DNA of 51,491 nt, taken from the NCBI GenBank assembly GCA_007695055.1, contig REEM01000038.1, positions 1-51,491 on the forward strand, in the 5' to 3' direction. The translations under genes were made by a program, and so were the position numbers. Source of the DNA: Spirochaetaceae bacterium. Lineage in GTDB: Bacteria > Spirochaetota > Spirochaetia > DSM-27196 > SLAA01. The notes beneath the pieces are model-generated. The model did no database searches. It was not told where the DNA came from and saw only the letters and a list, made by a program, of their open reading frames with translations. This document shows, in pieces, positions 9,156 to 18,200 of this stretch; the first letter of the stretch is position 1, and each line of letters opens with the position of its first letter.

Positions 9156-10361
9156 ATGAAGGTAACACAGACATCCGACTCGTTAACGCGACTCAGCTAC
9201 ACCGGCGCCGACGGGGAGGATCGTGAGATCGTCCTCCTTGGTACAGCACACGTCTCGCACGCCAGTGTGGATGAGACCCGGGAACTCATCACCAACGAGT
9301 CTCCCGATAGGGTCTGCGTGGAAATTGATGCGGCCCGATATGAGTCGCTTACCAAGCCCGACGGTTGGCGGTCACTAGACATCTATCAAGTCCTGCGCCG
9401 CAAGCAAGGCTTCCTGCTTCTGGGCAACCTGGTTCTTTCCTCGTTCCAGAAACGCATGGGGCTGGACCTGGGAATTAAACCTGGAGCCGAGATGCTTGAA
9501 GCTATCCGCTGTGCGGAGGAACTAGGGCTTCCCTTCAGCCTCTGTGACCGGCAGATTCAGATTACATTGCGCCGAGCCTGGGCTAAGAGCTCGTTGTGGG
9601 GCAAGAACAAGATGCTGGCGGCCTTGCTGGCGTCGGTCTTCAGCAACGAGAAACTCAGTGACGAGGAAATTGAGCAGTTGAAGAGCCGTGGAACGGTAGA
9701 AAGCATGATGGAGGAACTTGCCGAGTATCTTCCGCATGCCAAAGAGGCGCTCATAGATGAGCGAGACCGTTACCTTGCCACCCGCATATTCGAGGCAGAA
9801 GGATCAAAACTGGTGGCCATTATAGGCGCCGGTCATGTCCCTGGAATAGTCCGTCATTTGGAGATGCTGACCGAGGGTAGCCTCGACACCAATCTGGACG
9901 ACCTTGATATTATTCCACCCCCTTCGCGTCTTACAAAGGCGCTCCCCTACCTTGTTCCGGCGGCGGTTATTGGACTCATTACCTGGGGTTTCGTTCAAGG
10001 AGGCTTTGACGCGGGCTTTCGCTCACTCACGCGCTGGGTGCTCATTAACGGCACTCTGTCGGCGGTTGGCGCCGCTGCCGCCTTTGCACATCCGCTGACA
10101 ATCATAGCATCCTTTCTGGCGGCACCAATTACCTCAATGAATCCCACCATTGGAGTGGGCTTTGTCGCGGGCATTCTGGAGTCGTTCTTTCGCAAACCCA
10201 GGGTATCGGATTTTGAGAATCTTCAGGACGATATAACCGGACTGCGGGGGTTTTTCCGCAACAGAATCACCCGCATCTTGCTGGTGTTTCTCTTCACCAC
10301 CATTGGAAGCGCAATAGGAACCTTCATAGCCATTCCGCTGCTGTTCCCCGGCGCGGCGTAG
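9156..10361 (+). CDS. TraB/PrgY family membrane protein
   Basis: A 401-residue TraB-domain protein. The conserved opening is VLLGTAHVSHASVDET (about 26-41), then CVEIDAARY, and GAGHVPGI near residue 224. These Gly-His and Glu residues are the family's putative metalloprotease-like site. The C-terminal third holds several membrane segments (about 265-290, 295-335 and 370-400), including a GxxxP-rich region. The founding member, PrgY of Enterococcus, limits sex-pheromone activity; in other bacteria the role is unknown and the protein is probably a membrane peptidase-like enzyme. It starts 7 bp after the DHH gene and ends the operon, converging on radA. Confidence 0.85.
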   Translation: MKVTQTSDSLTRLSYTGADGEDREIVLLGTAHVSHASVDETRELITNESPDRVCVEIDAARYESLTKPDGWRSLDIYQVLRRKQGFLLLGNLVLSSFQKRMGLDLGIKPGAEMLEAIRCAEELGLPFSLCDRQIQITLRRAWAKSSLWGKNKMLAALLASVFSNEKLSDEEIEQLKSRGTVESMMEELAEYLPHAKEALIDERDRYLATRIFEAEGSKLVAIIGAGHVPGIVRHLEMLTEGSLDTNLDDLDIIPPPSRLTKALPYLVPAAVIGLITWGFVQGGFDAGFRSLTRWVLINGTLSAVGAAAAFAHPLTIIASFLAAPITSMNPTIGVGFVAGILESFFRKPRVSDFENLQDDITGLRGFFRNRITRILLVFLFTTIGSAIGTFIAIPLLFPGAA

Positions 10362-10364
10362 GCG

Positions 10365-10417
10365 GGTTCCGAGCCGGTCGGGAGTTTCTCGGCTGTAGGC
10401 CTGGACTACTCGGAACC
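10365..10417. repeat. Inverted repeat between convergent traB-like and radA genes
   Basis: GGTTCCGAG at 10365-10373 is the exact reverse complement of CTCGGAACC at 10409-10417, with a smaller nested AGCCG/CGGCT pair between them. The right arm includes the last codons of radA. A long hairpin could form in transcripts from either side and act as a bidirectional 3' end, although there is no run of T after it. Confidence 0.35.
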
Positions 10418-11797
10418 AAATACTCGGCGAATTGCCTCGGAGATACTCTCAGTCTTTTCCCAGTCCTCGGGACTCGGTTCTCCCTGACGCACCTGTTTGG
10501 GGCCAATGAACCGTGAGTAGCCAAGCGCGGCCGCCGCCTTGCGGCGCCGGTCAAACTGAGCGGCTGGGCGGAGTTCACCGGTAAGACTCAACTCACCGGC
10601 CGAGGCGAGATCGGATGGCACCGGGCGCCCACTGTAGGCCGAGTACAGCGCCAAGGCCAAAGGAAGCTCAACCCCAACATCCGCGACCCGCATTCCCCCA
10701 GCGACATTCACATAGATGTCCAGGTTCGAGAAGGCCGGGCCTATGTGTTTCTCCAACACCGCGGCAATGCGCGCCACTCGGCGCGAGTCCACCCGGTCGG
10801 CAAATACGCGGGACACCCCACCTTTTGCAGGAACCGTTAAGGCCTGTAACTCCAACATGAGAATACGTGAGCCCTCGTAGACCGGTGCCGCCGCAATGCC
10901 GGCTGGCATGCGCCCACTGCGCCGCACCAGGAACACCGCGGTCGGGTCGGTGATCTCCACCAAACCTTCAGCCTGCATTGCAAAGAGCCCCACCTCCTCC
11001 ACAGCGCCAAAGCGGTTCTTGCTGGCCCGAACGAATCTCAGGTCGTTCTCGGACTGCTCAAAGTACAGCACCGCATCCACCATGTGTTCCACGGCTTTAG
11101 GCCCCGCAATGCTACCGTCCTTTGTTACATGCGCCACAAAGAATACAGGGACATTGTGGGCCCGCGCCCAGTCTATGAGTTCATAACAACCATACTTGAT
11201 CTGGTTTACTGTGCCCGGCACGTCTCCGGCCTCGGCAGAGAAAAGCGTTTGTACCGAGTCAATCACAAACATTTCAGGAAGAATCTTGTCGAGCGCGGCC
11301 GCAATTCGTCCGGTGTCGGTCTCGGCAAGCAGCGTTACGCTTGCCTTCTCCACCCCAAGTCGGCGTGCTCGCATGGCCACCTGAGCGGGAGACTCCTCGC
11401 CGGTGATGTAGAGCACGCGACGGCCGCTGCCCGCGGCGGCCTGCAGCATAAGGGTGCTCTTGCCAATGCCCGGCTCACCACCAATCATGACTGCGGCACC
11501 AAGCGGCATGCCACCGCCCAAGACGCGGTCAAGCTCACCAATACCGGTGCTCATGCGTGAGCCTTCTTCGGTGGGTAGCTCAGCGAGAGTTGCTGCCACC
11601 GCTGGCGGCCGGGCAGCCCGACCGCTGACACTGCCTGCGGCGGCACCTCGCCGACTCCCCGCGGCGGCCCCTACCCCTGCCGAGGACTCCTCGTGCAGAC
11701 TGTTCCACTCACCACAGCTTGGACATCGCCCCGACCACTTAGCCTCAAGATGCCCACAACTTGAGCAACGAAACTGGGGGCCGCTTTTTTTGGCCAC
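10406..11797 (-). CDS. radA: DNA repair protein RadA (Sms)
   Basis: A 463-residue RadA with every hallmark: N-terminal C4 zinc finger (Cys11, 14, 25, 28), a Gly/Ala-rich linker, the RecA-like ATPase with Walker A GEPGIGKST (107-115), the RadA-specific KNRFG motif (260-264) and a C-terminal Lon-protease-like domain ending in the SELSLTGELRP region. RadA is a hexameric branch-migration helicase that extends recombination intermediates. The start is a GTG only 3 nt after the cyclophilin stop with no ribosome binding site of its own, so translation is probably coupled to the upstream gene. It is the last gene of a long minus-strand series. Confidence 0.97.
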   Translation of the reverse strand: MAKKSGPQFRCSSCGHLEAKWSGRCPSCGEWNSLHEESSAGVGAAAGSRRGAAAGSVSGRAARPPAVAATLAELPTEEGSRMSTGIGELDRVLGGGMPLGAAVMIGGEPGIGKSTLMLQAAAGSGRRVLYITGEESPAQVAMRARRLGVEKASVTLLAETDTGRIAAALDKILPEMFVIDSVQTLFSAEAGDVPGTVNQIKYGCYELIDWARAHNVPVFFVAHVTKDGSIAGPKAVEHMVDAVLYFEQSENDLRFVRASKNRFGAVEEVGLFAMQAEGLVEITDPTAVFLVRRSGRMPAGIAAAPVYEGSRILMLELQALTVPAKGGVSRVFADRVDSRRVARIAAVLEKHIGPAFSNLDIYVNVAGGMRVADVGVELPLALALYSAYSGRPVPSDLASAGELSLTGELRPAAQFDRRRKAAAALGYSRFIGPKQVRQGEPSPEDWEKTESISEAIRRVFGSE

Positions 11798-11800
11798 CGG

Positions 11801-12421
11801 TCAACGTCGTTCGGTGCGCAAACGGTCAAACATGGTTTGGTCGGGCCTGAAACCTTCGGCAGCACTGCCGCGTCGGACAATTTCTACCCGCTCAATTCGG
11901 TCACCCTGACGCACTGCATTCACGACATCCATGCCCGCAACCACGTAGCCAAAGACAGCGTGCCCGCCGTCCAACCAGGGAGTTGGGACATGCGTTATGA
12001 AGAACTGACTGCCGTTTGTATTCGGGCCGCGATTCGCCATAGAAAGTACGCCGGGGCGGTCATGCCGCAGCGACGGATGTATCTCGTCAGGAAAGGTATA
12101 GCCTGGCCCGCCGGTGCCGTTTCCCAGCGGGTCTCCCGTCTGTATCATGAAGTTGTCTATGACCCGGTGAAACACCAGCCCATTGTAAAACGGAACACCA
12201 CGCCTCCGGTCTGTTTCCAGACTGCCTTCTGCAAGACCCACAAAGTTTGCGACGGTGAGTGGCACCTTCTCAAACTCCAGCTCGAGCACGATCTCACCGC
12301 GGTTCGTAACAATGCGTGCGTACAGGCCATTCGCTTGGGGGACATCAGCCCAGGCCGTGGCCGTCACAAAAAGAAAAAAAGCCGAGACACATAGTGTGGT
12401 ACTTACCTTAAGAAACTTCAT
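11801..12421 (-). CDS. Exported cyclophilin-type peptidyl-prolyl isomerase
   Basis: A 206-residue cyclophilin with a signal peptide (Lys near the start, hydrophobic core, AWA cleavage site after about residue 25), so it should act in the periplasm on proline bonds of exported proteins. The catalytic surface is complete: [34 protein letters not shown] and a [10 protein letters not shown] loop. GGGGAG precedes the ATG closely. The next gene, radA, begins 3 nt after the stop although the two functions are unrelated. The C-terminal 30 residues (about 175-206) are a short charged extension. Confidence 0.93.
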   Translation of the reverse strand: MKFLKVSTTLCVSAFFLFVTATAWADVPQANGLYARIVTNRGEIVLELEFEKVPLTVANFVGLAEGSLETDRRRGVPFYNGLVFHRVIDNFMIQTGDPLGNGTGGPGYTFPDEIHPSLRHDRPGVLSMANRGPNTNGSQFFITHVPTPWLDGGHAVFGYVVAGMDVVNAVRQGDRIERVEIVRRGSAAEGFRPDQTMFDRLRTERR

Positions 12422-12466
12422 TTCTCCCCTCTCTTGCTTGCAAACGTGTGCTTGCTAACGTGCTCT

Positions 12467-13633
12467 CTAGTACACCAAACGGGCCGCGAGCACCCCCTCA
12501 ATCTCACTGAGGCGGCTCATGGTGCGTTCATTTGGTGCTTCACTCAGATCTATGATGTTGTACGCTACATCGTCACGGTGCTTATTTATCAGGTCTTCTA
12601 TGTTGTGCCCGGCAGACGCGAGCAAGGTAGTGATCTGCCCAACCATGTTTGGGACATTCCGGTTAGCAATAGTAATGCGATGTCGTCCCCCGCGATCCAT
12701 ACTACAGCGCGGAAAGTTCACCGAACTCTCAACGTTGCCGGTTTCCAGGTAGGTCTTGAGCAGTCGCACCGCTGTAACGGCACAGTTGTCCTCGGCCTCC
12801 GGCGTTGAGGCGCCAATGTGTGGAGTAAGGAGGACTGACTCCTGCCCGGCAAGCCCAGGTTCCGGCAGGTCACTCATGTAACAGGCTACCTTCCCGTCCT
12901 TAAGGGCGGTAATGAGGGCATTGTGTTGCACCAGGCCTTCACGGCTGAGGTTCAGGATTCGGACTCCGTACTTCATGAGCCGGATGCTGTCTTCATCTAT
13001 CATGTTGCGGGTAGTCTCGTTCAAGGGAACATGAATGCTAATGTAGTCGGCCTGTTCGTACAAAGTTTGCAGCTCGTCGGCACGCTCTACCGACTGGGAG
13101 AGATCCCATGCGTTCGGTATGGAAATATAGGGGTCATATCCAATGACGCGCATGCCTAACTGCTCGGCGGCATTACAAACCAAAACACCAACCGAGCCGA
13201 GCCCAACAACCCCAAGGGTCTTGCCAGCAATCTCCGGCCCGCCAAAGCGCCGTTTCTCACGCTCTACCAGCGCGGGAAGCTCCTCACCTTTGTGAGCGTT
13301 GCTGCGCACCCAGTCCACCCCCTCGCAAATGCGACGGGAGGACAGCAGAAGTCCCGCAATTACCATCTCTTTGACAGCGTTTGCGTTGGCACCCGGAGTA
13401 TTGAAAACCGGTATCCCGGCGGCGGTGCAGCGGTCAAGAGGGATATTGTCTACACCGGCCCCCGCGCGGGCTATAGCCTTGAGCTGTGAAGGAAGCTCGC
13501 GATCATGGAGAGAGGTGCTCCGAATAAGGTACGCATCCGGGTTTTCCATCTCGGCGCCGGTTGAGTAGCGCCCTGAGTCAAGAAGACTCAGGCCCTTGTC
13601 CGAGATGGTATTAAGCGTCTGGATTCGATACAT
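12467..13633 (-). CDS. serA: D-3-phosphoglycerate dehydrogenase, short ACT-containing form
   Basis: A 388-residue D-2-hydroxyacid dehydrogenase with a C-terminal ACT domain (about 318-388), the layout of short SerA enzymes that make 3-phosphohydroxypyruvate for serine synthesis. The NAD-binding fingerprint is VVGLGSVGVL, catalytic regions include IARAGAGVDNI, ISIHVPLN, LSREGLVQ and TPHIGAST. The family usually has Arg-Gly where this has SREG. The ATG at 13633 has GGGGGAGGG about eight bases upstream; this puts the start 23 bp inside the end of aspS, so the two are translationally linked. Serine dehydrogenase identity is probable; another hydroxyacid substrate cannot be excluded. Confidence 0.85.
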   Translation of the reverse strand: MYRIQTLNTISDKGLSLLDSGRYSTGAEMENPDAYLIRSTSLHDRELPSQLKAIARAGAGVDNIPLDRCTAAGIPVFNTPGANANAVKEMVIAGLLLSSRRICEGVDWVRSNAHKGEELPALVEREKRRFGGPEIAGKTLGVVGLGSVGVLVCNAAEQLGMRVIGYDPYISIPNAWDLSQSVERADELQTLYEQADYISIHVPLNETTRNMIDEDSIRLMKYGVRILNLSREGLVQHNALITALKDGKVACYMSDLPEPGLAGQESVLLTPHIGASTPEAEDNCAVTAVRLLKTYLETGNVESSVNFPRCSMDRGGRHRITIANRNVPNMVGQITTLLASAGHNIEDLINKHRDDVAYNIIDLSEAPNERTMSRLSEIEGVLAARLVY

Positions 13634-15431
13634 CGGCACCCTCCCCCTGAACTCTGGCCTGTTCTGCCTCGGCAGTTGCTCGCAGCCCCAGTTCCCTGAG
13701 TTGCTGCTCATCAACCTCCGCTGGCGAGCCGTCCATGGGCGAGACTGCAACCGCGTTCTTGGGAAAAGCAATGACTTCACGGATGCTTGACTCACCAGCC
13801 ATAATCATGACAAGTCGGTCAAGACCAGGGGCTATGCCGCCATGCGGCGGTGGGCCATACCGAAAGGCTTCAAGCAAGAATCCAAAGCGGCGGTGGGCCT
13901 CCTCTTCAGAGAAGCCAACAATCTTAAAGACGCGCTTTTGGAGTTCCGGATCATGAATTCGAATTGAGCCAGATGCTAGTTCAAAACCGTTGCACACTAA
14001 GTCGTAGAGATCTCCCTTGACCTCACCAGGGTTCGACTCCATGGTTTCCAGGTACTGTTCCTGCGGCATGCTAAACATGTGGTGTGCTGCGTCCCATCCC
14101 TGTTCATCCTCGTTCCATTCAAAGAGCGGAAAGTCCACAATCCAGGCAAAGCGAAACAAGGAGGGGTCAATCAGTCCAAGCTCATGCCCAAGTCTGGAGC
14201 GCACCGCTCCCAGAGCTGTACAGGCGGTTCGCCAGTCGGCGCCAACAAACAGCAGAAGATCCCCCGGCTTGGCCTCATAGGCTGCAATAATCTCGGCCGC
14301 TACCCCTTCATAGAACCGCGAGACACCACCCTCAAGGCCCTGATCCGTTACCTTCATCCAGGCGAGTCCGCCAGCCCCGTATATTTTTGCGGTCTCCTCA
14401 AGTTCGGTGATCTGCTTGCGTGAGTAAGTGCCACAGCCTGAGGCCTTGAGAACGCGAACCGCACCCCCGGACTCAAGCACCTGTTGGAAAACAGAAAACT
14501 CACCCTTGGGTACAAACTCGGCAAAGTCCTGCAGTTCAAGTTCAAAGCGCAGATCCGGCTTGTCACTACCGTAACGGTTCATGGCATCATGGTAGGAAAT
14601 GCGGGGGAAGGGAGTTTCGAGCCGCACATCAAGACATCGCTCAAAAACAAATGAGAACATGCCTTCCATGACCGCAAAGACATCATCGCGCCCGACAAAA
14701 CTCATCTCTACATCGATCTGGGTGTGCTCTGGCTGCCGATCACCACGTGCGTCCTCGTCCCGAAAACAATGAGCAAGTTGGAAATAGCGGTCGAATCCTG
14801 AGACCATGAGCAGCTGCTTGAAGAGCTGTGGCGACTGAGGCAGGGCATAGAACTTACCGGGATGAAGACGTGAGGGAACAAGGAAGTCACGTGCCCCTTC
14901 CGGTGTTGAACGGATCATGCTTGGGGTCTCAATCTCGTAAAACCCTTCACCACTCAGATACTCGCGGACGCTCAACATGACTTCATGACGCAGTTTGATC
15001 TTGCGCTGCATGGAGAAAGACCGCAGGTCGAGGTAGCGATAGCGCAAACGCAGGTCGTCCTTAGCGTCCGACCGTTCGTCAATAACAAATGGGGGAACCT
15101 CGGACTTTGAGAGCAGGTGGATCTCGGTCGCGGCAACCTCTATATCTCCGGTCGTCATCTCCGAGTTTTTCATGTTATCCGGCCGTGCCCGCACCCGACC
15201 ACGCACCGCCACGCAGTATTCCGGCTTTAATGCCGCACCCGCACTGTGCAAAACCTCGGGAGCGTCCTGGTCGATAACAACCTGCGTAAGGCCGTATCGG
15301 TCCCGGAGGTTAATAAACTGTATTCCGCCGTGATCGCGATTGCGATGCACCCAACCGTTAAGTACAACCTCTTTTTCAAGGTCGGCGGCGCGCAGTTCGC
15401 CGCAAGTTACGCTACGTTTCATGCTCTCCAT
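13611..15431 (-). CDS. aspS: Aspartyl-tRNA synthetase
   Basis: A 606-residue class II synthetase with the full bacterial layout: N-terminal OB fold (about 20-110), class II motif 1 and 2 (FRDEDARGDRQPEHTQID), the bacterial GAD insertion domain in the middle, and motif 3 with GLDRLVM near residue 550. It charges tRNA-Asp. Two starts are possible: ATG at 15431 and ATG at 15422 (MKRS). The second resembles other AspRS starts, but the first sits 7 nt after a promoter -10 box with 17-bp spacing, the arrangement seen at six other genes here, so I prefer 15431. The C-terminal tail (about 585-606) is charged and not conserved. Confidence 0.96.
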   Translation of the reverse strand: MESMKRSVTCGELRAADLEKEVVLNGWVHRNRDHGGIQFINLRDRYGLTQVVIDQDAPEVLHSAGAALKPEYCVAVRGRVRARPDNMKNSEMTTGDIEVAATEIHLLSKSEVPPFVIDERSDAKDDLRLRYRYLDLRSFSMQRKIKLRHEVMLSVREYLSGEGFYEIETPSMIRSTPEGARDFLVPSRLHPGKFYALPQSPQLFKQLLMVSGFDRYFQLAHCFRDEDARGDRQPEHTQIDVEMSFVGRDDVFAVMEGMFSFVFERCLDVRLETPFPRISYHDAMNRYGSDKPDLRFELELQDFAEFVPKGEFSVFQQVLESGGAVRVLKASGCGTYSRKQITELEETAKIYGAGGLAWMKVTDQGLEGGVSRFYEGVAAEIIAAYEAKPGDLLLFVGADWRTACTALGAVRSRLGHELGLIDPSLFRFAWIVDFPLFEWNEDEQGWDAAHHMFSMPQEQYLETMESNPGEVKGDLYDLVCNGFELASGSIRIHDPELQKRVFKIVGFSEEEAHRRFGFLLEAFRYGPPPHGGIAPGLDRLVMIMAGESSIREVIAFPKNAVAVSPMDGSPAEVDEQQLRELGLRATAEAEQARVQGEGADVSNPDA

Positions 15432-15438
15432 TGAGCGG

Positions 15439-15467
15439 ATGCTATCGAAGCAACGCTAATTCTGCAA
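15439..15467 (-). promoter_or_regulatory. Promoter for aspS, predicted leaderless
   Basis: On the minus strand: TTGCAG (15467-15462), 17-bp spacer, TAGCAT (15444-15439), then 7 nt to the ATG at 15431. The -35 box is weak (three of six matches to TTGACA). Its edge overlaps the first copy of the short repeat that follows the HIT gene. The same TAGCAT box is used upstream of the 319-aa membrane protein gene. Confidence 0.4.
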
Positions 15468-15558
15468 GCCCCGCTGCCTTGGGAGCCTGCTCCGTTTCAA
15501 ACTGCCCCACCGCCTTGGGCCCTCGTGCAAGCACAGCCGCAAGCCCCACCGCCTTGGG
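15464..15558 (-). repeat. Three degenerate copies of a GPKAVG-encoding repeat after the HIT stop codon
   Basis: The unit GCCCCACCGCCTTGGG occurs at 15504 and 15543, with a diverged copy at 15468 (GCCCCGCTGCCTTGGG). Starts are 36 and 39 bp apart, both multiples of three. Read on the minus strand in the same frame as the HIT gene, directly after its TAA, the stretch stays open for about 40 codons and encodes GPKAVG, GPKAVG and APKAAG before a TAG. It fills the whole gap between the HIT gene and aspS. Confidence 0.6.
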
Positions 15559-15561
15559 CCC

Positions 15562-15909
15562 TTAACCCGGTGGCCACTCCATGCCACGCCCGCCAAGAAT
15601 ATGGGCATGAATGTACTCCACGGTTTGCAGTGCGTCCGGGCCGGTGTTGAAAACCACTCGGAAACCTCGCTCTGTTAGCCCCAACTCCGCGGCAACGCGC
15701 GAAACGCCAATCATAAAACGGCCCACCGTTTCAGCATCACCGTCTTTGAGGTCGCTCACGTTGCGGAATTTGGCCTTGGGCACTACCAGCACATGTACCG
15801 GCGCCTGCGGGTTGATGTCCTTAAAAGCAAGAACATGCTCGTCCTCATACACAACCTCGGCCGGAATCTCCTTGCGCAGGATTTTGTCAAAAAGGGTGTC
15901 GTCACTCAT
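15562..15909 (-). CDS. HIT-family (histidine triad) nucleotide-binding protein
   Basis: A 115-residue HINT-type protein; the family hydrolyses or binds nucleoside phosphoramidates and similar purine nucleotides. The opening DTLFDKILRKEIPAEVVYEDE and the PVHVLVVPK strand are typical, as is the C-terminal GRGMEWPPG. The triad motif reads EYIHAHILGGR: the second and third His are present, but the usual first His is Tyr. I use the ATG at 15909, which overlaps the YihY stop by 8 bp and has GGAGGG upstream; a longer open frame reaches 16023 but runs through that gene. The stop is followed in frame by the repeat stretch at 15464-15558. Confidence 0.9.
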   Translation of the reverse strand: MSDDTLFDKILRKEIPAEVVYEDEHVLAFKDINPQAPVHVLVVPKAKFRNVSDLKDGDAETVGRFMIGVSRVAAELGLTERGFRVVFNTGPDALQTVEYIHAHILGGRGMEWPPG

Positions 15910-16828
15910 TTCCTGTAACCCTCCAGGGTAGTTGCTGCGGAGCCACTTCCTTGTTCGACTCCAAGAGCCGGAGAATTTCCTCTTCCTCGGTTGGAGAGAA
16001 ACGCCCGACGACGATACTTGCAAGAATAATGATATCAGCTAATATACGCATGAACATAAGAAAAATCACGGCCCAGGCAACTGCTCCGTAAATCAGATAA
16101 CGGGAACCAACCGCCCTCATAGCAATTCCTACAACCCTGCCAGCAACCTGCCAGGCAAAGGCCGCAACAAGACAAACGACGAAGGTCGACTTAGTCCTCA
16201 GTGGGCGCCTCGCGAATAGGCGTAGGAGCCCATAGAACATGACTGCAAAGAGAAGGCCGGTAACTCCGTGAGCATACCACGTGTTGAGTCCCGGAGTGAG
16301 GTTTGTCAGTTCCACTGGTAAGCGCACGAGTGGGGCGGCCACCGCGGCGGCATAGAACAATGTGACAACACCAACCATAAGACCCAGTGAGATTACCTTG
16401 CGGAAATGAGCGTGCCGCCGCCGGCTGCCGAGCATGGTAGACATTGCTAGTTCCAGCGAGTCAAACATGGAAATGACCGCAATTATGAGCGCAAACACAG
16501 TGATTACCCCAGGCAAGGCGCCGCCCCCAACACGAGATAGTTGCATAAGGAGGTCGTAGCGCATGTCCGGAGGAAGAAAACCCAACACCTGCTCGGAGAT
16601 CAAGGCGCGAACCCGAGGCGTCAAGGGCGAGTCGAGCCGCAGCAGAAATACGCCAAACAGCAGAGGGACAGTTCCCCAGACAAAGCTGAAGGCAAGTCCC
16701 TTTGCCAGGAGCGCGCCACGATCTGCCTTGTAGCGACGCACCACAGCACGCCAAAACACAACAATTCGTCGCAGTCGCCGAGGAAGCCGGTCTTGGATGG
16801 CGAGTAGTTTAAGTCGAAGCGCCTGCAT
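15902..16828 (-). CDS. YihY/UPF0761 family inner-membrane protein
   Basis: A 308-residue integral membrane protein of the YihY (BrkB-like) family, with a basic N-terminal cytoplasmic helix (RLPRRLRRIVVFWRAVVRRY) and six predicted membrane segments: about 38-60, 95-125, 140-165, 182-205, 220-240 and 245-275. The conserved FSFVWGTVPLLFG opening of the first segment is present. The molecular role of the family is not established. A TTG at 16840 is the only other start; I use ATG 16828. It overlaps the sugar transporter gene by 20 bp and the HIT gene by 8 bp, so this is one transcript. Confidence 0.85.
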   Translation of the reverse strand: MQALRLKLLAIQDRLPRRLRRIVVFWRAVVRRYKADRGALLAKGLAFSFVWGTVPLLFGVFLLRLDSPLTPRVRALISEQVLGFLPPDMRYDLLMQLSRVGGGALPGVITVFALIIAVISMFDSLELAMSTMLGSRRRHAHFRKVISLGLMVGVVTLFYAAAVAAPLVRLPVELTNLTPGLNTWYAHGVTGLLFAVMFYGLLRLFARRPLRTKSTFVVCLVAAFAWQVAGRVVGIAMRAVGSRYLIYGAVAWAVIFLMFMRILADIIILASIVVGRFSPTEEEEILRLLESNKEVAPQQLPWRVTGNE

Positions 16829-18200
16829 CGCGTCGTGCAATCCTATCCATAATTTCTTGGTACCTCACCGTGTTGATGGGATACTGCAATAACACCACAA
16901 TCCCAATGACAAAAAAGACCGCGGGAATGGGCCCAACCAACAGACGAATGCCAAACTGAGCTGCCTCGGTCTGCACCGGAGCAGGCACGCCCGCCACTGA
17001 CTCCTGGTACCCAAACCAGGTCAACACCCAACCGTTCAGTGCAATACCAAAAGCCTGCCCCATCTTACTCACAAAGGTCCAGAGCCCGTAGAAGACACCC
17101 TCGCGCCGCACCCCGGTATCCGCATAGTCATACTCAACTACATCCGGAACTATGGCAAAGGGCATGACGTACTGGGTAGCGAATCCTATGCCAGCAATGA
17201 ACATGAGCACATATGCAAGCTCCACACCGGCCAAATGACCGAACAGGAAAAAGCAAATTACGGTGACCGCAAAAATGCCCATTCCAATATTATAGCTGGC
17301 CTTCTTTCCAATCCGGCTGGATATCTTCACCCAGATTGGAATAAAGAACATGCTACTACCCAGAAGTATAGGCAAGGCTATCTGGAATCCGGCCTCAAAG
17401 CCGTAAATGACCCGAAAATAGTACAGAAGTGATGCCTGAATAATATTGATTCCGGTGATATGGCAGGCCCATGGAATAAGCGCAGTCACGAATGGTTTCA
17501 TCCGCAGCACCTCGAAGTAGGAACGAAATACATTGATCCCGGGCCCCGCGGGAGGATGTGGTTCTTCCTTTACCGTGAAGAAGGTGATCAGCGCGGTTAC
17601 CGCCATCACCGCCCCCATGACCACCCCTACCATGGTCCAGCCGAGATCACCCCCACCAAAGGCTCCCAAGAGCGGCAGCACGGCGGCAGCACCTACAAAG
17701 GTGCCCACCACAGCAAAAACCATGCGGTACCCGTTCAGCACGGTCCGCTCGTAGAAGTCGGTGGTGATCTCGGGGGTCAAGGCCCCATAAGGAATATTGA
17801 TCAATGTGTAGGCCGTGTTCAGCACGCAGTAGGTGAAGCCCACCCACAGAAATAGCCCCATCTGACTTGTGAGGCCTATATTCGTGAACATGAGAATCAT
17901 GGCAAAGAAAAGAGTTATGGACCCCAAGAAAATGTACGGCCGGCGACGACCCCAACGTGTTCGAGTTCTATCCGACAGATATCCTACCGCTGGGTCGGTT
18001 ACCGCATCCCATGCCTTACCAATCATGAGGGCAGTACCGGCAAGTCCAGCTCGCAATCCCAGATGGTCGGTCAGGTAAAAGAGCATGTAGAAGCCCATGA
18101 CCGTGAAGAAGAGGTTTCCCCCAAGATCACAAACACCAAAGCCGAGTTTAAGCCCCACCGGAAGCCGTGTTCCAGGGGACTGCGCAACCCGACTGCTCAC
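16809..18200 (-). CDS. GPH-family sugar:cation symporter (MelB-like)
   Basis: A 463-residue major-facilitator-superfamily protein of the glycoside-pentoside-hexuronide family, twelve membrane segments. Diagnostic motifs are AWDAVTDPAVGYLSDRTRTRWGRRRPYI after the second helix and the second-half PDVVEYDYADTGVRREGVFYG region. Asp residues in helix 2 (KAWDAVTDP) are those that bind the coupling cation in MelB. The sugar carried cannot be told and no glycosidase lies nearby. Translation starts at a GTG that overlaps the stop of the preceding gene as GTGA, so it is coupled. This is the second gene of a minus-strand operon. Confidence 0.9.
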   Translation of the reverse strand: MSSRVAQSPGTRLPVGLKLGFGVCDLGGNLFFTVMGFYMLFYLTDHLGLRAGLAGTALMIGKAWDAVTDPAVGYLSDRTRTRWGRRRPYIFLGSITLFFAMILMFTNIGLTSQMGLFLWVGFTYCVLNTAYTLINIPYGALTPEITTDFYERTVLNGYRMVFAVVGTFVGAAAVLPLLGAFGGGDLGWTMVGVVMGAVMAVTALITFFTVKEEPHPPAGPGINVFRSYFEVLRMKPFVTALIPWACHITGINIIQASLLYYFRVIYGFEAGFQIALPILLGSSMFFIPIWVKISSRIGKKASYNIGMGIFAVTVICFFLFGHLAGVELAYVLMFIAGIGFATQYVMPFAIVPDVVEYDYADTGVRREGVFYGLWTFVSKMGQAFGIALNGWVLTWFGYQESVAGVPAPVQTEAAQFGIRLLVGPIPAVFFVIGIVVLLQYPINTVRYQEIMDRIARRDAGAST

